A DNA stretch of 60,252 nucleotides from a virus. The position numbers and the translations under genes were made by a program. Below, one piece after another: positions 1 to 7,757 of this stretch. The stretch is taken from positions 1 through 60,252 of the IMG/VR virus record IMGVR_UViG_3300028895_000917, one strand, 5' to 3'. Within the stretch, counting starts at the first letter, position 1. Each line of letters starts with the position of its first letter. The notes below the pieces were generated by a model. It saw only the letters and a list, made by a program, of their open reading frames with translations, was not told where the DNA came from and did no database searches.

Positions 1-75
1 AAAGAGATGGGGGACCCGGAGTTCGCATCATCCATCGAAGGGTGGACGTACAAAGACAACGAGGACAAACACTGA
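1..75 (+). CDS. C-terminal end of an unidentified protein (partial)
   Basis: Frame 1 is open from the window edge and ends with TGA at 73-75. It gives 24 residues ending in EDKH. The stop shares its last base with the ATG of the next gene (TGATG), the coupling style seen throughout this window, which supports it as the tail of a real gene. Too little remains to suggest a function. Confidence 0.6.
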   Translation, partial: KEMGDPEFASSIEGWTYKDNEDKH

Positions 76-542
76 TGACCGAACCCGACCAGGTGAAGAT
101 CCGGGTGATGTTGGACATCCCTGCGAGTGGCGTTCGCAGTGAAGGGTTGTGGGCGATCCCCACGGACAAGCCCGACCACTACGAGGTCAACAACATCCCG
201 TACCATGCCTACGGCATCAACGCGCATGACATCGTGCGGTGTACGGCACCACCTGAGCGTCGGGTTCTTGAAGTCGTTAAACCGAGCGGCCACCGAACAA
301 TCCGCATCGCGTTCCAACGGGGAACAGAGATGGAGGTGATGAATGCCGTGGTGAAATCCCTCGTGCAGAAAGGCGGCCACCCAGATCTCGGTTTCCCTGG
401 GTTCCTGTCGCTCGACGTGGCGCCCGACAAGGACTACGACCAGATTTTCACGTACCTGGAGGATCTCAATGACCAAGGTCTACTCGAGTTCGAGAGTGCG
501 GAGCAGCAAGTCGAAGGCAGCTTCTCACCCAAGAAGGAGTAG
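75..542 (+). CDS. DUF4265-like protein
   Basis: 155 residues, soluble, no signal peptide. The pattern of an N-terminal beta strand, then a segment EGLWAIP, then NIPYHAYGINAHDIVR, then SGHRTIRIAF fits the DUF4265 family, whose biochemical role is unknown and which is frequent in myxobacteria. I chose ATG at 75 because it overlaps the preceding stop (TGATG); an in-frame ATG at 42 would overlap the upstream gene more deeply. It appears to be the second gene of an operon running into the small membrane-protein genes downstream. Family assignment is from motif memory, not a search. Confidence 0.7.
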   Translation: MTEPDQVKIRVMLDIPASGVRSEGLWAIPTDKPDHYEVNNIPYHAYGINAHDIVRCTAPPERRVLEVVKPSGHRTIRIAFQRGTEMEVMNAVVKSLVQKGGHPDLGFPGFLSLDVAPDKDYDQIFTYLEDLNDQGLLEFESAEQQVEGSFSPKKE

Positions 543-551
543 AATGGGGGC

Positions 552-701
552 ATGGCCGATGAACCCGTAGAGGTGGAGGTCCTGATTCCCGTCAAAGCCC
601 TAGCGCTCGTGTTCGCTGTTTTGACGGCACTCATGATCCTGCTCGTCGGCCTCGCGGCCGTTCTCGTGCAACAGGGCGTGCCTCCGAAGGAGCCGGAATA
701 G
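552..701 (+). CDS. 49-residue single-span membrane protein
   Basis: ATG 552 to TAG 699-701. A short acidic N-terminus is followed by one hydrophobic helix at about residues 10-39 (rich in Leu, Val and Ala) and a short polar tail with QQ, PP and KEPE. It lies between two genes on the same strand with 9- and 10-base gaps. No family is recognised. Single-span miniproteins like this are common in phage lysis or superinfection clusters, but nothing here shows the role. Confidence 0.6.
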   Translation: MADEPVEVEVLIPVKALALVFAVLTALMILLVGLAAVLVQQGVPPKEPE

Positions 702-711
702 GATCCACAAC

Positions 712-969
712 ATGTCTGAAGTCGAAGCTTTCTTTCATCCGGCCCTCTGGATCGTTCTTCTCGTTTTGGCGATCGGTGCCGTCCTTGTCGGGTTTGGCTC
801 CTCGATGGCCGACCATGTGTGGGGACCCGACCCAGCTCAGATGCGCCAAGAGTGTATGGATCGAGCACATGAGGACCGCACGACGTGTCAGCGTGGCATT
901 CTCAAGACCAAGCGTCAGCTCGAGACGTGCCAGGAGATCTACGAGAAGGACGTGGCCGCGTGCCCATGA
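712..969 (+). CDS. Small membrane protein with Cys-containing helical tail
   Basis: 85 residues. A transmembrane helix spans about residues 11-31 and is followed by a charged segment with four cysteines (in QECMD, TTCQR, ETCQE and AACP) in a probably helical or coiled-coil tail. The evenly spaced Cys could form disulfides if the tail is exported. Its stop overlaps the start of the next gene (ATGA at 966-969), implying translational coupling. Topology resembles small phage inner-membrane proteins, including i-spanin-like ones, but no family is recognised. Confidence 0.65.
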   Translation: MSEVEAFFHPALWIVLLVLAIGAVLVGFGSSMADHVWGPDPAQMRQECMDRAHEDRTTCQRGILKTKRQLETCQEIYEKDVAACP

Positions 970-1274
970 GCTGGCAACTTCTCACTCAGGTTGCGGTGTT
1001 TTCCGTTGCTGTCGGAGTGGTGTCCCTGACGTTGACGCAAGCGGCGATCTTCGAGTGGCTGCGGGATTGGGTTGAGGACCGCAGTGAGTTTCTCGGCGAG
1101 CTCTTCAACTGTCCCTACTGCATGGCGCACTGGATCGCTTTGGCGGTCATGCTCATCTACCAACCAATGCTCATCGGCACAGGCCCAGCTTGGGCGAACT
1201 GGACCGTGTCTTGGTTCACTCTCGTTGGCTTAGGGTCTCTTGTGTCTGGACTGATCATGCGAGTGTTCAAGTAA
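966..1274 (+). CDS. DUF1360-like membrane protein
   Basis: 102 residues, starting at ATG 966 inside the preceding stop (ATGA). There are three hydrophobic segments (about 5-25, 50-72 and 80-98). The middle one begins with the motif FNCPYCMAHWIAL, which matches the CxxC-x-x-W signature of DUF1360, a family of small membrane proteins known from Bacillus spores and many phages. The function is unknown. It ends a four-gene cluster of small membrane proteins. Identification rests on the CPYC...W motif and the helix layout. Confidence 0.7.
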   Translation: MSWQLLTQVAVFSVAVGVVSLTLTQAAIFEWLRDWVEDRSEFLGELFNCPYCMAHWIALAVMLIYQPMLIGTGPAWANWTVSWFTLVGLGSLVSGLIMRVFK

Positions 1275-1320
1275 TCTCAACCACCAACCCCATCGGCCAA
1301 GTCGGCCAAGGAGAAAGAAA

Positions 1321-2688
1321 ATGGCAAGTCGCTATTACATCATCACAGGCGGGACGATGGTTCACGTCGCCCCACACTTCTCACTCTGCGCTCCGGCCTA
1401 CGGAAAGGTCGGAAGACAGATCTACAAAGAGCTCTACGAAGCCTTCGGAAGAATGGGCCCCGAGGACGACACCTGGGTTCACCTCGTCCCGACCAAGATG
1501 GCGCAGGACGAAAGCCGTAAGGATTCGGATGTTCAACGCATCCTCAAGGAAGCGGGGCTCAACTATCTCGAAACGAACGAGGACCTCGAGAAACTGCTCG
1601 ACTACCTCGTCCTTCAACCGGACACCAAGGGCATCGTACTCGCGTGTGCTGTCTGTGACTGGCAGCCCCAGGCGTACGCCTACTGGGACGATGCAGTTCC
1701 GGATTGGAACGGCCCCATCGGGAAGAAGGCTCCGCGTCTCAAGACCTCCCGGGGGACCGTCAAGATGAGCCTGACGCCGGCCGACAAGCTCATCGGCAAG
1801 ATCCGCAAGACGCGGAAGGACATCTTCCTGGTCGGCTTTAAGGCAACCACGGGGATGTCGGAGCAGGAGCAGTACCTCACCGGGCTCGGGCTGCTCAAGG
1901 GAGCTTCGTGCAACCTCGTGCTCGCCAACGACGTGCACGAGCACCGCAACATGGTCATCACTCCCGAGGAGGCGAAGTACCACGTCACCAAGGACCGGAA
2001 GGAAGTCATCAAGGGTTTGTGCGAGATGATCGCTCTACGCTCGCAGCTTCATTTCACGCGCTCCGAGGTCGTCGAAGGCGATCCAATCCCGTGGGACAGC
2101 GACGAGATTCCGGCCAACCTGCGCAAGGTCGTGAACCACCTGATCGCTCGAGGAGCCTACAAGCCCTTCCAAGGCAAGACGGTCGGGCACTTCGCCACGC
2201 GCGGCCCTCGAAAGGGGATTATCTACACGAGCCGTCGCAAGACGGACTTCAACAGGCTCCCCGAGGAGGGGCTTCTTCGCATCGACGCGATCGGTGAAGA
2301 CCGGGTCATCGCCCACGGAGCCAAGCCGAGCGTCGGTGGTCAGAGCCAGCGCATCATCTTCGATCAGCACCCCGACGTGGACTGCATCGTTCACGCCCAC
2401 GTACCTCTCCGAGCGGGTCAAGAAGCCGTTCCTGTCCGGGAGCAGCGACCCTACGAGTGTGGTTCGCACGAATGTGGGCGCAACACCTCCGAGGGGCTCC
2501 AGATGGTCCTACGTTCGGCCGACAAGAAGAGCCCGGACGGCATCAAGGCCGTGATGCTCGACCAGCACGGTCCCAACATCTGCTTCTCGAAAACGATGGA
2601 CCCCGATGTCGTGATCGAGTTCATCGAGCGCCACTGGGATCTCGAAGGCAAGACCGGAGGCCCGGTCAGTTTGGAGGACGCACGATGA
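1321..2688 (+). CDS. Fusion of a CoaB-like (DFP) domain with a class II aldolase/adducin-like domain
   Basis: 455 residues; a ribosome site (aaggag) lies just upstream of ATG. Residues 1 to about 235 resemble the phosphopantothenate-cysteine ligase (CoaB/DFP) fold: YYIITGGT at the nucleotide-binding turn, FLVGFKATTG near residue 170, and NLVLANDVH. Residues about 255-440 resemble the class II aldolase/adducin fold, with the zinc-type pair H358-x-H360 (IVHAH) and H416 (LDQHG). The position of the catalytic Glu in fuculose-phosphate aldolase appears to be Gly here (KPSVGG), so aldolase chemistry is doubtful. CoaB makes 4'-phosphopantothenoylcysteine for coenzyme A. What the pairing does is not known to me. 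The next gene starts inside its stop codon. Confidence 0.7.
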   Translation: MASRYYIITGGTMVHVAPHFSLCAPAYGKVGRQIYKELYEAFGRMGPEDDTWVHLVPTKMAQDESRKDSDVQRILKEAGLNYLETNEDLEKLLDYLVLQPDTKGIVLACAVCDWQPQAYAYWDDAVPDWNGPIGKKAPRLKTSRGTVKMSLTPADKLIGKIRKTRKDIFLVGFKATTGMSEQEQYLTGLGLLKGASCNLVLANDVHEHRNMVITPEEAKYHVTKDRKEVIKGLCEMIALRSQLHFTRSEVVEGDPIPWDSDEIPANLRKVVNHLIARGAYKPFQGKTVGHFATRGPRKGIIYTSRRKTDFNRLPEEGLLRIDAIGEDRVIAHGAKPSVGGQSQRIIFDQHPDVDCIVHAHVPLRAGQEAVPVREQRPYECGSHECGRNTSEGLQMVLRSADKKSPDGIKAVMLDQHGPNICFSKTMDPDVVIEFIERHWDLEGKTGGPVSLEDAR

Positions 2689-3041
2689 GCAACAAGAAAG
2701 GACACCTCCCTTGGGCTGCGCTCGGCAAGCCATTCATCGAGATGAGTCCCGCCGAGTGTGAGATGGCTTTGGAGGACATCGGAGACGATCTCAACCAGAA
2801 CATCCTGGCCCAAGCCCGCGACGGTAGGGGAGTGGGATCTACTCTCGTGTGTGCCGTTCTCACTCAAAACTCGGGAGAGCGGAAGGTGGTCTATGACGGG
2901 GTCGACTACGGTGACGGTGACGGTCGGGAAGGCGTGGAGGCTTTCGTAGACCAGGTCAAAAGACGTGGTCTGCTTCGTGAAGGTGAGAGCCTTGAGATCC
3001 ACGAGACGGAGATCACCACCGTCCTACTGGGTCTCGGGTAA
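2685..3041 (+). CDS. Hypothetical acidic protein
   Basis: 118 residues, starting at ATG 2685 within the stop of the CoaB/aldolase fusion (ATGA), so it is probably translated with it. It is soluble and acidic, with a GDGDGRE stretch in the middle and an EITTVLLGLG end. No motif is recognised. The coupling suggests that it acts with the upstream enzyme, which is inference from position only. Confidence 0.65.
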   Translation: MSNKKGHLPWAALGKPFIEMSPAECEMALEDIGDDLNQNILAQARDGRGVGSTLVCAVLTQNSGERKVVYDGVDYGDGDGREGVEAFVDQVKRRGLLREGESLEIHETEITTVLLGLG

Positions 3042-3111
3042 CCCATGCTGAACCAATGGAAAGAGGGGCACTGAGCTCCGCTGGAATAGCTTCGCTCTGG
3101 CTCCGGTTGAC

Positions 3112-3450
3112 GTGAGAAACATGCTCCGACGTTTCGTCAAGAATGGCACCCACCTTGTTGCTGTAGACCGCGTCGATTGGGCGGACTACTCGCGCATCGA
3201 GGAGCTCGTTTTGATCGTCGGGTTCGAAGATCAGGTCATCCAGATTGAAGGCATCGACGCGCTCGAGTCAGCGATGGCTCTGCGCCCTTCAGCACTGGAG
3301 GGCAAGAAGCTGCGGTGGGCCAAGAACAAGTGGCTGGTGCACAACGTGGTCGGGCACCCGTTGATGCAGCTTTTTGCGTTGTTTGGGTGGTACAACGAAG
3401 CGTTTTGGGTGCATGACCGGACGGTGCCCATGCCCGAGGGTCCCAAGTAG
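3112..3450 (+). CDS. Hypothetical protein
   Basis: 112 residues if it starts at GTG 3112, or 109 from ATG 3121; neither has a good ribosome site. The N-terminal half contains alternating strands and the C-terminal half a hydrophobic, aromatic run (VVGHPLMQLFALFGWYNEAFW) that could pack at a membrane or a protein interface. No family is recognised. The 70 bases upstream hold no gene I can support. Confidence 0.6.
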   Translation: MRNMLRRFVKNGTHLVAVDRVDWADYSRIEELVLIVGFEDQVIQIEGIDALESAMALRPSALEGKKLRWAKNKWLVHNVVGHPLMQLFALFGWYNEAFWVHDRTVPMPEGPK

Positions 3451-3480
3451 CTTTCCACGAAGAGGATCGCAGTAGATCGC

Positions 3481-3493
3481 CTATAGCCCTCCC
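3481..3493 (+). promoter_or_regulatory. Class A promoter-like motif (CTAT-N6-CCC)
   Basis: CTAT, six bases, CCC, preceded by GC. It lies 22 bases before the ATG of the 65-residue protein gene at 3515. This is one of about a dozen sites sharing the arrangement. Confidence 0.5.
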
Positions 3494-3514
3494 CTTTCAC
3501 AGGAGGACTCCCAC

Positions 3515-3712
3515 ATGGCAACTCGATCCACAACGTCCCAGTTTCAGCCCATCCCGCCCAACTATTCGACGGCGGCGGGCACGTACCGCAACATCGGCCG
3601 TTACCGGGCCATCAACTCGGCGACCCAGGGGCCGGCTCGTGCCAACATGAGCACCGCGCCCACCACGGCGAACAACACGCAGTATTTCTATGTGCCGCGT
3701 CTGAACGGTTAG
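3515..3712 (+). CDS. Small Ser/Thr/Asn-rich protein, probably strongly expressed
   Basis: 65 residues with no charged clusters, rich in Thr, Ser, Asn, Tyr and Pro, ending in FYVPRLNG. It is a single-gene unit: class A motif upstream, a strong AGGAGG ribosome site before the ATG, and a 12-bp perfect terminator hairpin 26 bases after the stop. That architecture suits an abundant protein such as a capsid decoration or small virion protein (inference). No family is recognised. Confidence 0.75.
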   Translation: MATRSTTSQFQPIPPNYSTAAGTYRNIGRYRAINSATQGPARANMSTAPTTANNTQYFYVPRLNG

Positions 3713-3738
3713 GGGTTCAAAACCCTCCGTTTTTGGAG

Positions 3739-3775
3739 AGTCCCTCGTGCGTATAGTAAGCACGAGGGACTTTTT
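3739..3775 (+). terminator. Rho-independent terminator
   Basis: A perfect 12-bp stem (arms 3739-3750 and 3760-3771) with a 9-base loop, closed by a run of T at 3771-3775. It ends the 65-residue gene unit. The loop contains TATAGT, a possible -10 box for the next gene. Confidence 0.9.
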
Positions 3776-3838
3776 GTGTCCGTAGCCTCCCCAAAAACCT
3801 CCTCATCCGGGTTTCTAAGGGACTTTCACTTCTCTACG

Positions 3839-4387
3839 ATGGCGAATGTCGCCCTCGACGAGCTCTTCGGTGAAGTGAAGCCTCCTTTGTGGATGAAATT
3901 CACGGTCGGGCATCATCTCGATCCGACGCACCATAACTTCATCTTCACGATCGACGCGACCTTTGACCCCTCCCTTGTCACGAAGGTCGAGGGTGTCGGT
4001 TTTCGGAACGTGCCTCGCAAACGGAAGCAATTTCAGTTTCGGTTCGACCTTGCACAGACCATTGTGCAGGAGATGCGGGACGAAGTTCCGAAGCTCTTCG
4101 TCAAGTGGGTGAAGAAGACGCTGTTCGAGAACGCCTACCGGATGTACGAGTTTGACCCGAGGATGGGCTGGAAATGGGAAGGCGACGCCTACCTTCCAGA
4201 GTGTCCTTTGTTCGATCCGCCTGAACATTTCTCAAGGACCGGGTTGCTCACCGAAGACGAGGAGGGCGAGCTCTTCTTTCCAACATGTCCTTTTTGTGGA
4301 GAGGAGCACACCTTTCTGGACCCTCCTGTTTGGGCCGGGGCCAACATGATGTGGGTTCACGAGGCGTGTTGGAGGAAGCCAACGTGA
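3839..4387 (+). CDS. Hypothetical protein with C-terminal CxxC/HxxC zinc-type motif
   Basis: 182 residues from ATG 3839; an in-frame GTG at 3776 lies in the terminator tail and is less likely. The bulk looks alpha/beta, with a basic segment near residues 60-75. The last about 35 residues hold CPFCGEEH followed by HEACW, giving CxxC and HxxC pairs that could bind one zinc. The gene overlaps the next by GTGA. No family is recognised. Confidence 0.7.
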   Translation: MANVALDELFGEVKPPLWMKFTVGHHLDPTHHNFIFTIDATFDPSLVTKVEGVGFRNVPRKRKQFQFRFDLAQTIVQEMRDEVPKLFVKWVKKTLFENAYRMYEFDPRMGWKWEGDAYLPECPLFDPPEHFSRTGLLTEDEEGELFFPTCPFCGEEHTFLDPPVWAGANMMWVHEACWRKPT

Positions 4388-4872
4388 AAAGCTCCATCCT
4401 CGAACATGGGAGGGTAGAAACCTGGAAGGCTGAGAACCCAAGGGAGTGGTGGGCATACCAACAACTCGACGAGGACGACAAGCTGCGAGACAGGGTTCTC
4501 GCGGCGGTTCTCAACGGTCGCGAAGACGACGAAGCGATCGACGACCTGATTCGTTTCACGGAAGCGCTGGAAGCTCACCGCCGAGTATCCAAGATGGGTA
4601 CGGTGCGTCTACCTCCTGCGGTTGGAGAGCGTCGCTCGTTCTCCATCCTCATCAACAGGATGACGCGGATGACTGGTAGTTCTGGCCTCTTTTTTCGTGT
4701 GGATTTCTCGTCGCCTGATGGGTGGGGCGGGTTCTTCGACACGACCAATCCAAGCGTGGTGGAGAAGATCGCGAAGGTGCGCAACCACGCCAAACCCTTG
4801 AACGTGGTGGCTGAAGTCTCGAGGCGTGTGTACGAGTTCTTCGTCGAACTAACCCACGTCAAGATCATGTGA
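4384..4872 (+). CDS. Hypothetical protein
   Basis: 162 residues starting at GTG 4384 in the preceding stop (GTGA). The N-terminal third is helical and very acidic (DEDDK, REDDEAIDD). The C-terminal part has beta-type segments such as GLFFRVDF and ends with a helix. No motif is recognised. It is coupled to the zinc-motif gene before it and is followed by a Lys-rich gene 7 bases on. Confidence 0.65.
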   Translation: MKSSILEHGRVETWKAENPREWWAYQQLDEDDKLRDRVLAAVLNGREDDEAIDDLIRFTEALEAHRRVSKMGTVRLPPAVGERRSFSILINRMTRMTGSSGLFFRVDFSSPDGWGGFFDTTNPSVVEKIAKVRNHAKPLNVVAEVSRRVYEFFVELTHVKIM

Positions 4873-4879
4873 GGAATCT

Positions 4880-5713
4880 ATGCCGAAGGCCAAACCCTAC
4901 TCGGGACCCGTAGAAGAAAGCGTCGCACGACAGCTCCTGAACAGCACTGGTCATGCCGTGGACATCAACGGAGAGTCCCTGCTACTTGGTGACGCCCTGC
5001 TGGCTGCTGCCAAACAACTCGCCGAGCTCGTATCGGAGGCAAACACGCAGCTCGACAACAACGACTTCGCCAAGATCGTCGCCGACCACCTGGCGGCGGA
5101 TCTGAACCGACGAGGGAAAGCCGAGATTGCCGTTCATGACAATGGCAGCGTGCAACTTCACATCAACTACCAGGGCAACCCGCGCAACCAGAAGCAGAAG
5201 CAGAAGCGCAAGCGCAACATCCCGTTGATGGAGGAGCTCAAGGCTCGAGCGGAGAAGCTCGGGGTTGAGATCCCAGAGGAGTTTGGCATCAAGCGCTCCA
5301 AGATCTTCGCGTGGCTCAACGAATACGAAGCGGGCGGAGTTCCCAAGGAAGCCGCTTCGAAGCCCAAGAAGGCAGCACGCAAGAGGCTCGAGGTGGCTGA
5401 AGACCCTCCTGAAACTGACCTTGGTCCGATGTCGGCAGGTCCTGATGAGACCAAGGTGTCGGCACCTCTCGATGAGGCAAAACTTCCGAAAAAACGTGGT
5501 TTCGTGAAAACCTCTGAAGCCCTCTCCGGCCCAGTGTTTGTTGGCGCCGATGCCGTGGGGGAGCCGAAACCGGCCCCAGAGGCAGAGTCGAACAGGGCCA
5601 AAAAACCCGCTGAAGACGCTCCAAAAGCCAAGGGACGTTCGATGCGGCAGCTCGTGGAAGAGAGCAAAGAGGTGGACATCTCCAACCTCTTGGCCTCCGA
5701 GCCGCCCAAATAG
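4880..5713 (+). CDS. Lys-rich protein with disordered tail
   Basis: 277 residues. A helical N-terminal half (about 1-100) is followed by a basic patch of alternating Gln and Lys (about 103-112), a short helical segment to about residue 150, then a long low-complexity tail of Lys, Ala, Pro and Glu to about 250, and a conserved-looking end (MRQLVEESKEVDISNLL). The basic stretch suggests nucleic-acid contact and the tail suggests disorder. No known family. The start has an acceptable ribosome site (gagg). Confidence 0.65.
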   Translation: MPKAKPYSGPVEESVARQLLNSTGHAVDINGESLLLGDALLAAAKQLAELVSEANTQLDNNDFAKIVADHLAADLNRRGKAEIAVHDNGSVQLHINYQGNPRNQKQKQKRKRNIPLMEELKARAEKLGVEIPEEFGIKRSKIFAWLNEYEAGGVPKEAASKPKKAARKRLEVAEDPPETDLGPMSAGPDETKVSAPLDEAKLPKKRGFVKTSEALSGPVFVGADAVGEPKPAPEAESNRAKKPAEDAPKAKGRSMRQLVEESKEVDISNLLASEPPK

Positions 5714-5724
5714 CGCGAATCCTT

Positions 5725-5737
5725 CTATGGGCGTCTC
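5725..5737 (+). promoter_or_regulatory. Class A promoter-like motif (CTAT-N6-CTC)
   Basis: CTAT, six bases, CTC. It lies 8 bases before ATG 5746 and is preceded by GAAT as at several other class A sites. Confidence 0.45.
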
Positions 5738-5745
5738 AGGGGTAG

Positions 5746-6198
5746 ATGTCCTTCAATCACTGCAAGGTCTGCGCACAGTGCAAGCAGCACCCCTGCACGT
5801 GCATCGACAATTTCTGGATCCTGCCCGAATCAGGGCGAAACTTGCTCAAGGGTTGCGAGTGCGATCCTGAAAACCCGATCCGCTTGCAGGACTGTTTTGT
5901 CCTGCACGCGATCCAGCACTCGACGAAGGCTCGCAAGGATTTTTGCGATCTCTACCCCTCCTTGTTCCCCTGTGAAAAGGAGCGGTTCGACATTCTATTC
6001 GGGGACAACCCGCTACTGACGAACCTCGTCGTCTGCTCGATGAACTACGAGGACACGTTCCAGCGGCGGATGAACAACATCCCCGTCTACACCAGTGGGC
6101 TCAACGGTGCGAAACGACTGCCGGTTGGGCACGTCTCGCAGGTCGTGAATCTGCCCCCGCACCTTGCTCCCAAACAACAACCCCCAGGATGTAAGTGA
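5746..6198 (+). CDS. Cys-rich hypothetical protein
   Basis: 150 residues. The N-terminus carries a dense cluster of cysteines (CKVCAQCKQHPCTC, then CECD) that could bind zinc or another metal; the rest is mixed, ending in a Pro/Gln-rich tail. The start follows a class A motif directly. The stop overlaps the next start (TGATG). I do not recognise a family. Confidence 0.65.
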   Translation: MSFNHCKVCAQCKQHPCTCIDNFWILPESGRNLLKGCECDPENPIRLQDCFVLHAIQHSTKARKDFCDLYPSLFPCEKERFDILFGDNPLLTNLVVCSMNYEDTFQRRMNNIPVYTSGLNGAKRLPVGHVSQVVNLPPHLAPKQQPPGCK

Positions 6199-6491
6199 TG
6201 GCTGAAGAGAACCCTGCTCAGAGTGAACACGAGAAGAGTCACCTCGCGTCGAAGAAGTTCGTCGCTTTTCTCGTCACGGAAGTCGGTCTCTTCGCTTTGC
6301 TGGGGATCATGATCTTCCTCGGTGAGCTCGACACGCTCGGCGAGAACGTGGCGTTCATGGTCCTCGCAGTGACGGCTGGTTTCGTTGCGGTCGGCTACAT
6401 CCTCGGTCAGTCAAGTCTCGATCGGTACGTGCGTGTCGCGATGATCACGGCTGGTAGAGAAGTCCCCGAAGAGAAGAAAACGGAGGAGTAA
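6198..6491 (+). CDS. Two-helix membrane protein, holin-like candidate
   Basis: 97 residues from ATG 6198 (in TGATG). A charged N-terminus (about 1-21) precedes two hydrophobic helices (about 22-41 and 49-72) separated by a short acidic loop, and a charged C-terminal tail ends in EEKKTEE. Size and topology fit a two-span phage holin, and a lipoprotein gene follows 4 bases on. No sequence family is recognised, so holin is a position-and-shape guess. Confidence 0.6.
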   Translation: MAEENPAQSEHEKSHLASKKFVAFLVTEVGLFALLGIMIFLGELDTLGENVAFMVLAVTAGFVAVGYILGQSSLDRYVRVAMITAGREVPEEKKTEE

Positions 6492-6495
6492 ACAG

Positions 6496-6873
6496 ATGTC
6501 GAAGTGGATCAAGAAACTAGCACTCGGTGCTGCGTTGGCTGGGATGCTCGGGACGACCGCGTGTAAGCGCGTGGTTATCCGTGACCCGGAGACGTACAAG
6601 AACGAGATCTACCTGTTGGAGATGACGATCCAGCAGGACACCGAGCTACTCAAGGCCCACATCGCGGATGGGTCGTGCTCCTGTGACGAGGACGGCAACT
6701 GGAACAACGAGGTCTGCGAGACCTCGGCCCTCAACGTCGTCGTGATGGAGGCTCGGCTCGAGTGGCACGTCGCGATGATGATGTTCCTCGGTGGCTTGTC
6801 CGAAGTAGACCCCGGCGTCGAGCCGGAGGTGTCGATGGACGATGTCGTGAACCTCTGCCCCGACAACGGGTAA
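6496..6873 (+). CDS. Predicted lipoprotein
   Basis: 125 residues. Lys-rich n-region, hydrophobic core and a lipobox-like TTAC place the lipidated Cys at residue 23. The mature part contains an SCSCDE stretch and two more Cys, with helical acidic segments. Directly after a holin-like gene, an o-spanin role is possible, although it is larger and more acidic than typical ones. No family is recognised. Confidence 0.65.
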   Translation: MSKWIKKLALGAALAGMLGTTACKRVVIRDPETYKNEIYLLEMTIQQDTELLKAHIADGSCSCDEDGNWNNEVCETSALNVVVMEARLEWHVAMMMFLGGLSEVDPGVEPEVSMDDVVNLCPDNG

Positions 6874-6893
6874 CGTGAAAAGAGGATACGGGC

Positions 6894-7274
6894 ATGAGTT
6901 ACAAGAAGAAGATCTCTGGCCTCGCCTCGAAGGTAGGTGAGGAAGGCGTCGAGAAGCTCTCCAGTTTCCTGGACGACGAAGCCGCCAAGGCCGATGAGCC
7001 GTGGAAGCGCACGCTCCTGGACTTGCTCGCGGATGGTGCCCGTCGTCACGGCCCCGAGGGTTTCCAGATGGCCCAGGAAGCCGCTGAGCGGCTCTTGGAT
7101 GGTGACGACACCGACATCCGCAAAGTGACCAAGAATCTGCTGATTGCCAGCAACATGGTCGCTCAGCTTCAACGCGCCGAAGCTGAACGCAAAGAACGAG
7201 CTCGAAAGTGGCTCAAAGCGGTTGGCCAAACGCTCGGTACGATCCTCAAGGCGGTACTCGGGACAGTTCTCTAG
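6894..7274 (+). CDS. Helical protein with C-terminal hydrophobic helix
   Basis: 126 residues, almost entirely predicted helix. Amphipathic segments with Lys/Glu/Ala repeats are followed by a basic stretch (ERKERARKWLK) and a C-terminal hydrophobic helix (about 108-126, with TLGTILKAVLG) that could be a tail anchor. A ribosome site (gagg) precedes the ATG. No family is recognised. It could belong to the membrane/lysis group just upstream. Confidence 0.6.
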   Translation: MSYKKKISGLASKVGEEGVEKLSSFLDDEAAKADEPWKRTLLDLLADGARRHGPEGFQMAQEAAERLLDGDDTDIRKVTKNLLIASNMVAQLQRAEAERKERARKWLKAVGQTLGTILKAVLGTVL

Positions 7275-7301
7275 GCCGCCGGGAAACCCCGGATTTGCGC
7301 T

Positions 7302-7757
7302 GTGGGAAAACTCGTCCGCAAGAAGATGCGGGTTCTCAAGTACCTGCCCAAGAAGCTGTTCGGCTTCGTCGTTGACGACGCGGGGCAACAGGTGTTTTTC
7401 CACATACGCGCATTTAAGTGGGGCGAGTTTCCAACAACCCCACCACCAGTCATCGGCGAAGAAGTCGAGGTGGAGTACGACCCAGGCGGTTCGAGCAACG
7501 GCAAAGCGCCGAAGGCACGAACCGTCACACGCCTTCATGAGCCTCGAGCTTCTTTTGGCATCGTCGAGGATTTCAACGAGCAACGTGGGTACGGTTTCAT
7601 CAAGACCGAGGACGGCCGATCTCACTACCTCCATCGGACAGAGATGACCGACGGGCGACTACCGATGCCCGGGATGGAGGTCAACTTCTTTGAGGGGTTT
7701 CGACAAGGTAGGACTCGAGCTTGCTACGTGTCCTTGACGGGAGAGAAGAACGGATGA
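7302..7757 (+). CDS. Protein with two cold-shock-like (OB) domains
   Basis: 151 residues from GTG 7302. The first OB/cold-shock unit spans about 15-77 (KKLFGFV, then VFFHIRAF, then EVEVEYDP). The second spans about 84-145 and shows the RNP1-like motif RGYGFIK and the RNP2-like SHYLHR. Cold-shock domains bind single-stranded RNA or DNA, often as RNA chaperones. A tandem pair in 151 residues is unusual, because bacterial Csp proteins normally carry one domain of about 70. It overlaps the next gene (ATGA at 7754). Confidence 0.75.
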   Translation: MGKLVRKKMRVLKYLPKKLFGFVVDDAGQQVFFHIRAFKWGEFPTTPPPVIGEEVEVEYDPGGSSNGKAPKARTVTRLHEPRASFGIVEDFNEQRGYGFIKTEDGRSHYLHRTEMTDGRLPMPGMEVNFFEGFRQGRTRACYVSLTGEKNG

